A program made the position numbers and the translations under genes. A stretch of DNA of 64,000 nt from JASHUC01 sp963849095 (GTDB lineage Bacteria > Pseudomonadota > Gammaproteobacteria > Steroidobacterales > Steroidobacteraceae). The stretch lies in assembly GCA_963849095.1 (NCBI GenBank), contig CAWKGA010000008.1:1-64000 (forward strand), read 5' to 3'. The notes beneath the pieces are model-generated. The model was not told the DNA's origin, ran no database searches, and saw nothing but the letters and a program-made list of their open reading frames with translations. Shown here in pieces: positions 15,022 through 23,353 of this stretch. The number at the start of each line of letters is the position of its first letter. Position 1 is the first letter of the stretch.

Positions 15022-15453
15022 TCAAAACGGCTTGAGCACCGCGAGCAGGACGATCGCGATGAGCAGCGGGCCCGGAACCTCGTTGAACCACCGGTACCAG
15101 CGCTGCGAGTGCGCGTTGCGGCCCGCTCGCAGCGCGCGCATCAGCTGGTAGCACCACACGTGATAGGCGACGAGCGCGGCAACCAGCGCGAGCTTCACGT
15201 GCAGCCAGCCGAGCGTGAGGTACGCCGGAACGCTCGCGACCATCGCGACGCCGAATCCAACGGCGAGCGCGCCGCCAATCGTCATCATCGCAAACAGGCG
15301 CCGCTCCATCACGGCGAAGCGCTCGGCGAGGAGGCTCTCGGAGGCGCCGGCGCGCAAGGCGTCGGCGTGATACACGAACAGGCGCGGCAGATAGAACAGC
15401 CCCGCGAACCAGGTGACGACGAAGACGATGTGGAAGGCTTTGAGCCAGGGCAT
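15022..15453 (-). CDS. hemJ: HemJ-type protoporphyrinogen oxidase
   Basis: Membrane enzyme of heme synthesis oxidising protoporphyrinogen IX. The 143-residue protein has four predicted membrane helices and the family's conserved histidine near the start (KAFHIVFVVTWFAGLFYLPR), then FVYHA and LHVKLALV, ending in FNEVPGPLLIAIVLLAVLKPF-like sequence. This length is typical of HemJ. The start ATG 15453 was chosen over upstream in-frame codons because the family begins MPWLKAFH. It converges with fhs (5-bp gap). Confidence 0.88.
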   Translation of the reverse strand: MPWLKAFHIVFVVTWFAGLFYLPRLFVYHADALRAGASESLLAERFAVMERRLFAMMTIGGALAVGFGVAMVASVPAYLTLGWLHVKLALVAALVAYHVWCYQLMRALRAGRNAHSQRWYRWFNEVPGPLLIAIVLLAVLKPF

Positions 15454-15711
15454 CGGCGGGACGACGGCTTCGGGCGGAGGCCGGCAGTATACGGCCCCAC
15501 CGGGCGCTCGGAATGCCGCGCCGTTCCGTCCCCGGCGGCGACCGCCAAGCGGCGCCCGAGATGTCGGCCGGCTTGACAGTTCCGCCCAGCCTCCGCGCGC
15601 CGTGAGCGGGTAAGCCGCTGCCGCGATACGGGATCTCCCGCCCGGCACGGCTGTTGCAGCCCGGTCTCCGCGGCACGCGCCGCGATATCGGCCACGAGAA
15701 AGGGGCGGCAG

Positions 15712-16734
15712 TTGCAGCACCGGGGGGATCGGTTGTGGAGAGCGGCGCTGCTTGCGGCGCTTGCCGCGGCCTTCGGCCTTTCAGCTCCAGCGCTCGCTGC
15801 CCGGAGCGCCGCCCCGCGGCAATCGGACCTCGCGCTGCCGCAATCGATCGGGGTCCTCGATTTCATGGGTGAGCGCAGTCGAGCCGACTCCCGACCGGGC
15901 AGCACCTACTCCTACCGCGCGGCAGGGCTTGCGCTCGATGTCGATGTCTACGACTACGGCGCCGCGCGACTGCCGGACGGCGTCACCTCCGCGCTGCTGC
16001 TCGAGGAATTCGCGCGCATGCGCCAGTCGCTGCAAGGCGGGGGCGCGCGGCTGATCCGCGACGGAACGGTCGCTCTCGGCAACGATGTCGCGATTCCCGC
16101 ACGCGAAGCCGTCCTGGCGCGCCGGGGGGCGGACTTCGCGGGGACGAGCTACGTGTGGATTGCCGCGCGTGGCGGCCGTCTCTTCGAGATGCGCTTCGAC
16201 GTGCGCGCGGGCTTCGAGGACGACGGCCACGTGAGTCGCAGCGAGGCGCTCGCCGCGCTGGGAGATGCGATCGCTCGTCCTTCCGCGGCGCCCGGCGTCG
16301 CCTCAGGGCCGCCGGTCGACGTGGCCATTCTGTGGGACCCGCAGACGCCGCCGAGCGAGCGCCCGCTGTGGACGATATACCTGTACACCCGCGCCGCCCT
16401 GGTGGCCGCGGAAAGCGACGGCACGCGGCTCCCGCTCGGTGATCACACGGCCTCCTTCGCCGAAGAGGTGCGAGCCCGCCTCATCGCGGTGCATCTTTTT
16501 CAACAGATGCGGCGCAGGGATCCCACTTTCCGGTCGGCGTATTTCGCGGACCTCGATCGCGTGGAGGACGGCGGCTTCCTGCGCGAGTACGTCTGGCGCT
16601 ACTTGCGCAACCCCGCGTGGACCCAGCCGGATGGACTGAAGCTCGCGGCGTTCGACGCGTGGTGTACCGTGCATCTTCGCAACCACGTGCCGGTGACGCA
16701 CGGCCGCATCGCAGTGAGGCTCGCCGCGAGGTAG
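15712..16734 (+). CDS. exported protein of unknown function
   Basis: A 340-residue protein with a signal peptide (WRAALLAALAAAFGLSAPALA, cleavage likely after ALA near residue 30). The mature part has no recognised domain. It is mixed alpha/beta in character, with repeated short aromatic stretches (YLYTRAALV, YVWRYLRNP) and few cysteines, suggesting a periplasmic soluble protein. It is preceded by 258 bp without a gene that would contain its promoter and that of hemJ on the other strand. It is probably monocistronic. Confidence 0.65.
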   Translation: MQHRGDRLWRAALLAALAAAFGLSAPALAARSAAPRQSDLALPQSIGVLDFMGERSRADSRPGSTYSYRAAGLALDVDVYDYGAARLPDGVTSALLLEEFARMRQSLQGGGARLIRDGTVALGNDVAIPAREAVLARRGADFAGTSYVWIAARGGRLFEMRFDVRAGFEDDGHVSRSEALAALGDAIARPSAAPGVASGPPVDVAILWDPQTPPSERPLWTIYLYTRAALVAAESDGTRLPLGDHTASFAEEVRARLIAVHLFQQMRRRDPTFRSAYFADLDRVEDGGFLREYVWRYLRNPAWTQPDGLKLAAFDAWCTVHLRNHVPVTHGRIAVRLAAR

Positions 16735-16786
16735 CGCCACGCGCCGGGACGCGGGGCGCGCCGCCGGCGGGGCCGTCACGAGGCCC

Positions 16787-16966
16787 TCACGAGGCCCAGA
16801 ACTCGAGATCTCGCCGCTCCGAGCGGTTCGCGAATGCGATCTGCTCCGAGCACAGCATGTGGTTGATGACCGCCGCGGCCTCCTCCTCGCTGTCGGCGAG
16901 CCTGCTCACCGTCGCCACCACATCGAGCAACGTCAGAGGCCTCTCCTGCTGCAGCTGCGTGTGCAT
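16787..16966 (-). CDS. small hypothetical protein
   Basis: A 59-residue acidic, helical protein from ATG 16966 (LTLLDVVATVSRLADSEEEA, then AVINHMLCSEQIAFAN). An in-frame ATG at 17044 would add 26 residues of low-complexity sequence. The pattern of a short helix pair with a conserved-looking 'AVINHML' resembles small proteobacterial proteins of unknown function. It lies upstream of, and reads divergently from nothing obvious; the next minus-strand gene (MetE-like) ends 121 bp before its start. Confidence 0.5.
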   Translation of the reverse strand: MHTQLQQERPLTLLDVVATVSRLADSEEEAAAVINHMLCSEQIAFANRSERRDLEFWAS

Positions 16967-17086
16967 GTCGCCCGTCTCCCGCGAAGGTGGATGGTCTGCG
17001 GCGGATTCGCCGGCTCCGGCGGGAACCGCCGCAACGGATCGCATGAGACAACTTGCAACTCGCGTGCCATCACCGTGGTCACCGCG

Positions 17087-18181
17087 CTACATGGCCGTGC
17101 CCCAGACTTTTGCGGCAATGCGGACGATCAGCTCGAGCTTGCGCCACTGATCGTCTTGCGAGAGCGTGTTTCCGGTCTCGTGGCTCGCGAATCCGCACTG
17201 CGGTGACAGGCACAGATTCTCGAGAGGAACGAGTCTTGCCGCCGCGTCGATGCGGCGCAGAATCTCCTCCTCGCTCTCGATCTGCCCGACCTTCGTCGTG
17301 ACGAGGCCGAGCACCACCTTTTTGCTCCGCGGCAGCAGGCGCAGCGGCTCGAAGGTGCCGGAGCGCGCCGAGTCGAACTCCATGAAGAAGCCGTCGATGT
17401 CGCTCTGGAACATGGCCTCCGCGACGACGTCGTAGCCACCCTCGGTGGCCCACGAGCTGCGGAAGTTACCGTGACAGGTGTGCATCGTCACCGCGAGGCC
17501 GGGAGGCCGCGCGGCGAGCGCCGCATTGATCGTATCGGCGTAGCGGCGCGGCAGAGTCGCGGGATCGTCGCCGTTACGGCGGCAGCTGTCGCGAAACTTC
17601 TCGTCGCAGAGATAGGCAAAGCCCACATCGTCGAGCTGCAAGTACGTGCAGCCCGCGGCAGCGAATGCGGCGATCGCCTGCCCGTACGCCGCCGCCACGT
17701 CCGCCCAGAACTCCTCGAGATCCGGATAGGCTTGCCTCGATACGGCATTGCGGCCGCCGCGCAGATGGAGCATCGAGGGGGAGGGAATGGTGAGCTTGGC
17801 GACCTGGCGCGTCGCGCCCTCGAGGAAGCGGAAGGCCTCGATCATGATCGGTGCGCCGTAGCGCACCTTGCCCGTGACGGTCGCGATGGGCGGCTGTGCC
17901 CCGGCGCCCGCGAATTTCGGGCCCGGATTCTCGCGGAGCGTGACGCCTTCGAGCTGCTTCAGGAAATCGAGGTGCCACCACTCGCGGCGGAACTCCCCGT
18001 CGGTCACCGCGGCGAGCCCGATCGACTCCTGCCTCTCGACCACGGCGCGTATGGCCTCATCCTCGCGCGCGCGCAGCTCCGCGGCGGAGAGGCGGCCTTG
18101 CCGCAGCTCACCGCGCGCGGCGATGAGCGCGGCGGGGCGCAGGAGGCTCCCGACTTGATCGGCGCGGAAGGGGGCAGCCAT
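17087..18181 (-). CDS. MetE C-terminal-domain-like methyltransferase (cobalamin-independent methionine synthase family)
   Basis: A 364-residue protein corresponding to the catalytic half of MetE. It begins FRADQVGSLLRP and contains TDGEFRREWWHLDF, then YLQLDDVGFAYLCDE, then TMHTCHGNFRS (zinc-ligand HxC region) and LCLSPQCGFAS (second Cys). Stand-alone proteins of this type are common and may use other methyl donors or thiol acceptors, so methionine synthesis is uncertain. The N-terminal folate-binding half of true MetE is absent. Start ATG 18181 was chosen because the family begins a few residues before QVGSLLRP. Confidence 0.85.
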   Translation of the reverse strand: MAAPFRADQVGSLLRPAALIAARGELRQGRLSAAELRAREDEAIRAVVERQESIGLAAVTDGEFRREWWHLDFLKQLEGVTLRENPGPKFAGAGAQPPIATVTGKVRYGAPIMIEAFRFLEGATRQVAKLTIPSPSMLHLRGGRNAVSRQAYPDLEEFWADVAAAYGQAIAAFAAAGCTYLQLDDVGFAYLCDEKFRDSCRRNGDDPATLPRRYADTINAALAARPPGLAVTMHTCHGNFRSSWATEGGYDVVAEAMFQSDIDGFFMEFDSARSGTFEPLRLLPRSKKVVLGLVTTKVGQIESEEEILRRIDAAARLVPLENLCLSPQCGFASHETGNTLSQDDQWRKLELIVRIAAKVWGTAM

Positions 18182-18337
18182 CGCAAGTCTCTCGATCGTA
18201 ACAGCCGAGACGATTATGCCAGGCGTCCTCGATGATCTCATCCACGCTGCACGGGAATGGGGCCGCCTCGCGCTTGCCGCACCGGATGAGCGCGACTAGA
18301 GTCGCGGTGGGCTCTCTCGCGTTCTCAAGTCCTCACC

Positions 18338-19099
18338 ATGGCAGCAGGCGACTTCTCCGGAAAAACCGCCGTCGTGCTCGGCGCGACGGCGGGAATCGGC
18401 CGGGCGACGGCTCTCGCGTTCGCCGCGGCCGGCGCTCGTGTCGTCATTTCGGGCCTCGGAGCGCAGGAGGGCCGAGGGGTCGAGGCGGACGCGCGGCGGG
18501 CCGGCGCCGAGGCGCTGTTCATCGAGGCGGACGTGACCCATGCGGCTCAGGTGCGGGCGGTCATCGAGGGTGCCGCCGAGAGGTTCGGCCGCATCCACGC
18601 GGCGGTGAACAACGCAGGTATCGAGGGTCGATTCGGCCCAGTCGAGGCCGCCAGCGACGAGGATTTCGACCGGATCATCGGCGTCAATCTGAAGGGCGTG
18701 TGGCATGGGTTGAAGTACGAGATCCCCCACATGCTCGCCCACGGCGGAGGTGCGATCGTGAATACGGCATCGAGTGCCGGTGTCACGGGAATCGCCAATA
18801 TCGCGCTGTACACGGCGAGCAAGCACGGCGTCGTCGGACTCACGAAGGCCGTCGCGCTGGAGCTCGCGAGATCGGGTATCCGCGTGAATGCCGTCGCGCC
18901 CGGACCGGTCGACACGGGACTTCTGCATCGCATGGTCGCCGGACAGATCGATGTGGAGACCATCGCGGCGAGCGTTCCGATGGGACGGATCTCGCAGCCG
19001 GAGGAGATCGCGGGCGCGATCGTGTGGTTGTGCTCGGACGCCGCCTCGTACGTCACGGGCCACACGCTCGTGATCGACGGGGGGCTCACGGTCGGCTGA
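18338..19099 (+). CDS. short-chain dehydrogenase/reductase (SDR)
   Basis: Classical SDR of 253 residues. It has the NAD(P) motif LGATAGIGRA (residues 14-23), NNAG (about 89-92), a catalytic Ser in NTASSAG and Tyr-x3-Lys in YTASKHG. It has a typical C-terminal substrate loop (VTGHTLVIDGGLTVG). It is followed 49 bp later by the intradiol dioxygenase and then a CoA ligase on the same strand. It may therefore act on a catechol-related alcohol or dihydrodiol; that is inference from context. Confidence 0.9.
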   Translation: MAAGDFSGKTAVVLGATAGIGRATALAFAAAGARVVISGLGAQEGRGVEADARRAGAEALFIEADVTHAAQVRAVIEGAAERFGRIHAAVNNAGIEGRFGPVEAASDEDFDRIIGVNLKGVWHGLKYEIPHMLAHGGGAIVNTASSAGVTGIANIALYTASKHGVVGLTKAVALELARSGIRVNAVAPGPVDTGLLHRMVAGQIDVETIAASVPMGRISQPEEIAGAIVWLCSDAASYVTGHTLVIDGGLTVG

Positions 19100-19148
19100 C
19101 AGCCGCGCCTGCAACGCCTCGTAGCGTGAAGCTCGAAGGGGAACGACG

Positions 19149-20024
19149 ATGCCGCAATTCGACGAGAAGAGTATTACCCAGGCCGTCATCGACCGGCTCA
19201 CCGACTGCCGCGACCCGCGCTTCAAGCGGGTGATGACCTCGCTCGTCACGCACCTCCACGACTTCGTTCGGGACGTGCAGCTCACGGAGCAGGAGTGGAT
19301 CGGGGCGATCCGGTTCCTGACGGATGTCGGCAAGACCTGCACGGACAAGCGCCAGGAATTCATCCTTCTCTCCGACACGCTCGGCGTGTCGATCCTCGTG
19401 ATCTCGCTCAACCATCCATCGTTGCGCGGATCGGCGGAATCGACGGTGCTCGGCCCGTATTACTGGGAAGGCGCCCCCGAGCTTCCCCTCGGCAGCAACC
19501 TCGCGGAGGGCGTGAAGGGCGAGCCGACCTTCTATTCCGGTCGGGTGCTCGATGCCGACGGCGCTCCGATTGCAGGCGCGCTGCTCGACATCTGGTCGGG
19601 GGATGGCGAGGGCAACTACGACATGCAGATGCCGGGCGAGACCGAGATGCGCGCTCGCGGCAAGATCCGCGCGGATGCCGAAGGCCGCTACTGGTTCCGC
19701 TCCATTCGACCGAACTACTACCCCGTGCCGACGGACGGGCCGGTCGGAGACATGCTGCGGGCGATGGGCAGGCATCCGTACCGCCCCGGCCACATTCACA
19801 TGATCGTCTCCGCGCCGGGCTACGAGCCCGTCACCACGCACTTGTTCGTGGCGGACAGCCCCTACCTCGATTCGGACGCGGTCTTCGGCATGAAGGAGTC
19901 GCTCGTGGTGAAGTTCGAGCGGAGTCCGCCCGGTCGTGCGCCGACGGGCGAGCGGCTCGACCAGCCGTACTACACGGCCCAGTTCGATTTCCGGCTTCGC
20001 AAGGCGGCCTCAAGCCCGCGCTAG
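19149..20024 (+). CDS. intradiol ring-cleavage dioxygenase, hydroxyquinol 1,2-dioxygenase-like
   Basis: Opens a catechol or 1,2,4-trihydroxybenzene ring between the hydroxyls. The 291-residue protein has the N-terminal dimerisation domain (residues 1-105) and an Fe(III) site. The likely ligands are Tyr157 (EGNYD), a Tyr at 190/191 (RPNYYPVPTDGP), His215 and His217 (RPGHIHM). The block PTDGPVGDMLRAMGRHPYRP is the form seen in hydroxyquinol dioxygenases. The next gene starts 2 bp after its stop, so the two are probably translated together. It belongs with the preceding SDR. Confidence 0.92.
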   Translation: MPQFDEKSITQAVIDRLTDCRDPRFKRVMTSLVTHLHDFVRDVQLTEQEWIGAIRFLTDVGKTCTDKRQEFILLSDTLGVSILVISLNHPSLRGSAESTVLGPYYWEGAPELPLGSNLAEGVKGEPTFYSGRVLDADGAPIAGALLDIWSGDGEGNYDMQMPGETEMRARGKIRADAEGRYWFRSIRPNYYPVPTDGPVGDMLRAMGRHPYRPGHIHMIVSAPGYEPVTTHLFVADSPYLDSDAVFGMKESLVVKFERSPPGRAPTGERLDQPYYTAQFDFRLRKAASSPR

Positions 20025-20026
20025 TC

Positions 20027-21679
20027 GTGCGCGAGGATCCGAGCTCCGGCCTGTCGCCGGCGGATGTGCTGGCTCTGTATCCGCAGCACGCCGGAACGAT
20101 CCCCTCCTTTCTGGCCGCGCGCGTCGGCGTGCAGCCCAAGCGGCTTGTGCTCGAAGTCGAGCACCGGAAGTGGACTTACCGGCAGCTCGAGCAGGCGAGC
20201 GAGCGGCTCGCCACCGTGCTGGCCGGGCACGGTATCGTGCACGGAGATCGAATTGCGCTCATCGCGCTCAATTCCGACTTGAGCGTCGCTCTGTTCCTGG
20301 CCGCGGCCCGGATCGGCGCCGTGTTCATCCCGCTCAATCCGGCCGCGACGCGCGCCGACCTCGAGTATCTGCTCGGGCATTCGCGCGCGTCCCTGATCGT
20401 CGCCCAGCCGGCCGACCTCGAGAGGGCTCGAGAGGTCGCGAGCGGGCTCGGGAGTCATGCACCGCTCGTCTCGCTCGCGGAGTGGGGCCTCGCAGCCGAA
20501 AGCGCGGAGGGCGTGATCGAGCGGCTGGGAGCGCTCGGCGGCGAGACTGCCGGGGCGCGGCCTTCCGGCGCGCGCGCGCCGTCGCGGCCCGACGATGCGG
20601 CGGTGGTCATCTACACGTCCGGCACGACGGGCTTTCCCAAGGGCGTCGTTCACACCCATCGCACGTACATCCTCGCGGCCGAGGGCTTCGTCGCGCGCAT
20701 GCACCTGCAGCCGAGCGAGCGGCTCCTCACCGTCATGCCCTTCTTTCACATCAATGCGCTCTTCTACTCGCTCGGCGGCGCGATAGCCGCGGGCGGCACG
20801 CTGATCACTGTTCCGCGATTCAGCGCCTCGCAATTCTGGAATCTCGCGGCCGAATCGGGGGCGACGGAGTTCAATTTCCTCGCCGCCGTGGGCAGCATTC
20901 TCATGAACCGCCCGCGCAGCGAGTTCAATCCGGCGCACCGCATCGAGAAGCTCTATGGAGGGCCGATCAGCGAGCGCATGGACCGGGTGTTCCGCGAGGA
21001 GTTCAACGTGCCCGAGCTCATCGAGGGCTACGGTATGACCGAGATCCCGGGCGCCTGCTGCAATCCCTTCGCGGGGCCGCGCAAGCCGGGCAGCATTGGC
21101 CGTCCGGCGGTGCATCCGAACTACCCCGGCGCGTTCTCAGACCTCAGCGTCCTGGGCGACGACGGCCGCGAGCTGCCGCCGGGGGAAGAGGGGGAGCTCG
21201 TGGTGCGCACGCCGATGATGTTCAAGGAGTACCTCGACGACCCCGAGCAGACGGCCGCCGCGTTCCGCGACGGAGGATTCCTCACGGGCGACATCGTCAG
21301 GTGCGATCAGGACGGCTATTTCTACTTCGTCGCCCGCAAGAAGGACATCATCCGCCGCCGCGGCGAGAACATCGCAGGCGCGGAGCTCGATCGGATCATC
21401 GGCGAACATCCGGCCGTCGCGGAGGCGGCCGCGATCGGGGTGCCCTCGGAGCTCGGGGAGGAGGAGATCCTGGTGGTGGTGGTGCCGCGAGAGCCGGGCG
21501 GAGTGGCGCCGCGCGATCTCATCGAGTGGTGTCGCGGCCGGCTCGCGCCGATGAAGGTGCCGCGGTTCGTCGCCTTGGCGGAATCGCTGCCCCACACGCC
21601 CTCGCACCGCGTGGCGAAGCACCTGCTGAAGGCGGACAAGAGCTGGCTCGCGCGAGCCTTCGACGCGCAGAGCGCCTGA
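20027..21679 (+). CDS. acyl-CoA synthetase / AMP-dependent ligase
   Basis: Activates a carboxylic acid to its CoA thioester through an acyl-adenylate. The 550-residue protein from GTG 20027 contains the P-loop VVIYTSGTTGFPKGV, EGYGMTEIPGACC, TGDIVRCDQDGYFYFV and the C-terminal lysine region (APMKVPRFV). It starts 2 bp after the dioxygenase stop, linking it to aromatic-acid metabolism. CaiC/feruloyl-CoA-type ligases share this architecture; the substrate is not determinable from motifs alone. A longer in-frame extension upstream is shadow sequence of the dioxygenase gene. Confidence 0.88.
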   Translation: MREDPSSGLSPADVLALYPQHAGTIPSFLAARVGVQPKRLVLEVEHRKWTYRQLEQASERLATVLAGHGIVHGDRIALIALNSDLSVALFLAAARIGAVFIPLNPAATRADLEYLLGHSRASLIVAQPADLERAREVASGLGSHAPLVSLAEWGLAAESAEGVIERLGALGGETAGARPSGARAPSRPDDAAVVIYTSGTTGFPKGVVHTHRTYILAAEGFVARMHLQPSERLLTVMPFFHINALFYSLGGAIAAGGTLITVPRFSASQFWNLAAESGATEFNFLAAVGSILMNRPRSEFNPAHRIEKLYGGPISERMDRVFREEFNVPELIEGYGMTEIPGACCNPFAGPRKPGSIGRPAVHPNYPGAFSDLSVLGDDGRELPPGEEGELVVRTPMMFKEYLDDPEQTAAAFRDGGFLTGDIVRCDQDGYFYFVARKKDIIRRRGENIAGAELDRIIGEHPAVAEAAAIGVPSELGEEEILVVVVPREPGGVAPRDLIEWCRGRLAPMKVPRFVALAESLPHTPSHRVAKHLLKADKSWLARAFDAQSA

Positions 21680-21756
21680 CGATCGGGCTGCATCCGGCTG
21701 CCCGGATGGGTTAGCCTAGCGCGCCTCGCGTTGCCCGCCTTCCGAGAGTATCGCCC

Positions 21757-23313
21757 GTGCCCAGCAAGTCGATGGACAAGATCATGGCGCTCGCCAAGCG
21801 CCGCGGCTTCATCTACCAGGCCTCCGAGCTCTACGGCGGCATCAACGGGTTCTGGGATTACGGTCCGCTCGGGGCGCAGCTGAAGAAGAACCTGCGCGAT
21901 GCCTGGTGGGAAGACGTGGTGCTCAACCCCTGCGGCGGCCGGCCCGGACCGAACGGCGAGCCAGTCCGCGTGGTGCCGCTCGACACCAGCATCATCCAGC
22001 ACCCGAAGGTCTGGGAGGCGAGCGGGCACCTCGCGGGGTTCAGCGATCCGATGGTGGACTGCCGCGAGACCAAACAGCGGTACCGGTTCGATCACGTGCT
22101 GGTATATGGGCCCGCGAGCGGCGAGGCGCAGGGCCGGCCGCTCTACGCGTTCGTGCCCGATACGCCGAGTGAGGCGCGGCAGAGGAAGAAGGCCGAGAAG
22201 GCATTCGGAGCGGTGCAGGCGGCCGCCCTCTCGAGTGTTCCCCGCGCCGAGTGGAGCCGTGTCGTCGCGCCCGATGCCGACAAGCCCGGCAGCCTCACGG
22301 AGCCGCGCGCGTTCAATCTGATGTTCAAGACCTACGTCGGGGCGATCGCCACGGAAGACGATGTGGCTTACCTTCGCCCCGAGACCGCGCAGGGCATCTT
22401 CGTGCAGTTCAAGAACGTCGTCGACACGACGCGCGTGAAGGTGCCGTTCGGCATCGCGCAGACCGGCAAGGCATTCCGCAACGAGGTGACGCCGCGAAAC
22501 TTCACGTTCCGCAGCCGCGAGTTCGACCAGATGGAGATGGAGTTCTTCTGCCACCCGAGCGAGGCGCGCGAGTGGTATGCGTTCTGGCGGGACGAGCGCA
22601 TGCGGTGGTGGCGGAGCCTCGGACTCGCGGGGGAGAATCTGCAGCTTCGCGAGCATGAGCGGGACGAGCTCGCGCACTACGCGCGTGAGGGCGCGGGCAC
22701 GAGCGACGTGGAATACCGCTTCCCGTTCACGGCCCCCGGATTCGGCGAGCTGGAGGGGATTGCGCATCGTTCCAACTTCGATCTTGCGCAGCACCAGAAG
22801 CACTCCAGGACGTCGCTCGAGTACTTCGATGCGGAGCGCGGCGAGCTCCTGCCGAACGGCGCGCACAAGGGGGAGAGATACCTGCCCCACGTCATCGAGC
22901 CCGCCGCGGGACTCGACCGCGGAGTGCTCGCCGTGCTGTGCGAGGCGTATACGGAGGACCCGGCGCGTGCGAGCCCCGAGCTGCTGCTGCTCTCCCCGCG
23001 CCTTGCGCCGATCAAGGCCGCGATCTTCCCGCTCGTCAACAAGGAGGGCCTGCCTGAGTTGAGCGAGAGGCTCCATGCCGAGGTGCGGCGCCGCTTCTGG
23101 CGGCGCGGCCTCATCGAGCACGACGCGAAGCAGGCGATCGGCAAGCGCTATGCGCGCATGGACGAGGCGGGCTGTCCCTACTGCTTCACCATCGACGGGC
23201 AGACGGTGCAGGACCAGACGGTGACCGTGCGGGACCGGGATACGGCGCGGCAGGAGCGTATCGCGCTCGAGCGCGTCGTCGCGTACCTGGAGGAGCGCCT
23301 GGGTCCGAGCTGA
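21757..23313 (+). CDS. glyS: glycyl-tRNA synthetase, single-chain (alpha2) type
   Basis: Charges tRNA-Gly. The 518-residue class II synthetase shows the GlyRS start YQASELYGGINGFWDYGPLG, motif 2 FRNEVTPRNFTFRSREFDQM, motif 3 (GLDRGVLAVL) and an anticodon-binding C-terminus (PRLAPIKAAIFPLV). This is the archaeal/eukaryotic-like alpha2 form of about 500 residues, not the alpha2-beta2 GlyQS form usual in proteobacteria. Start GTG 21757 is used; ATG 21772 is an alternative. It has 77 bp upstream after the CoA ligase. Confidence 0.93.
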   Translation: MPSKSMDKIMALAKRRGFIYQASELYGGINGFWDYGPLGAQLKKNLRDAWWEDVVLNPCGGRPGPNGEPVRVVPLDTSIIQHPKVWEASGHLAGFSDPMVDCRETKQRYRFDHVLVYGPASGEAQGRPLYAFVPDTPSEARQRKKAEKAFGAVQAAALSSVPRAEWSRVVAPDADKPGSLTEPRAFNLMFKTYVGAIATEDDVAYLRPETAQGIFVQFKNVVDTTRVKVPFGIAQTGKAFRNEVTPRNFTFRSREFDQMEMEFFCHPSEAREWYAFWRDERMRWWRSLGLAGENLQLREHERDELAHYAREGAGTSDVEYRFPFTAPGFGELEGIAHRSNFDLAQHQKHSRTSLEYFDAERGELLPNGAHKGERYLPHVIEPAAGLDRGVLAVLCEAYTEDPARASPELLLLSPRLAPIKAAIFPLVNKEGLPELSERLHAEVRRRFWRRGLIEHDAKQAIGKRYARMDEAGCPYCFTIDGQTVQDQTVTVRDRDTARQERIALERVVAYLEERLGPS

Positions 23314-23353
23314 CCGCGGTTAGCCCTGCCGCGCGCGATTGAGGCCCACGCCC

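Noticed and set aside
13265..15676. Long minus-strand open frame continuous with the ThDP enzyme, antisense to fhs and hemJ upstream region
   Set aside because: The frame upstream of ATG 13234 is antisense to the well-recognised fhs gene and has no family-like sequence; it is a product of high GC.
21322..23121. 599-residue minus-strand frame over glyS
   Set aside because: Antisense to a well-defined tRNA synthetase.
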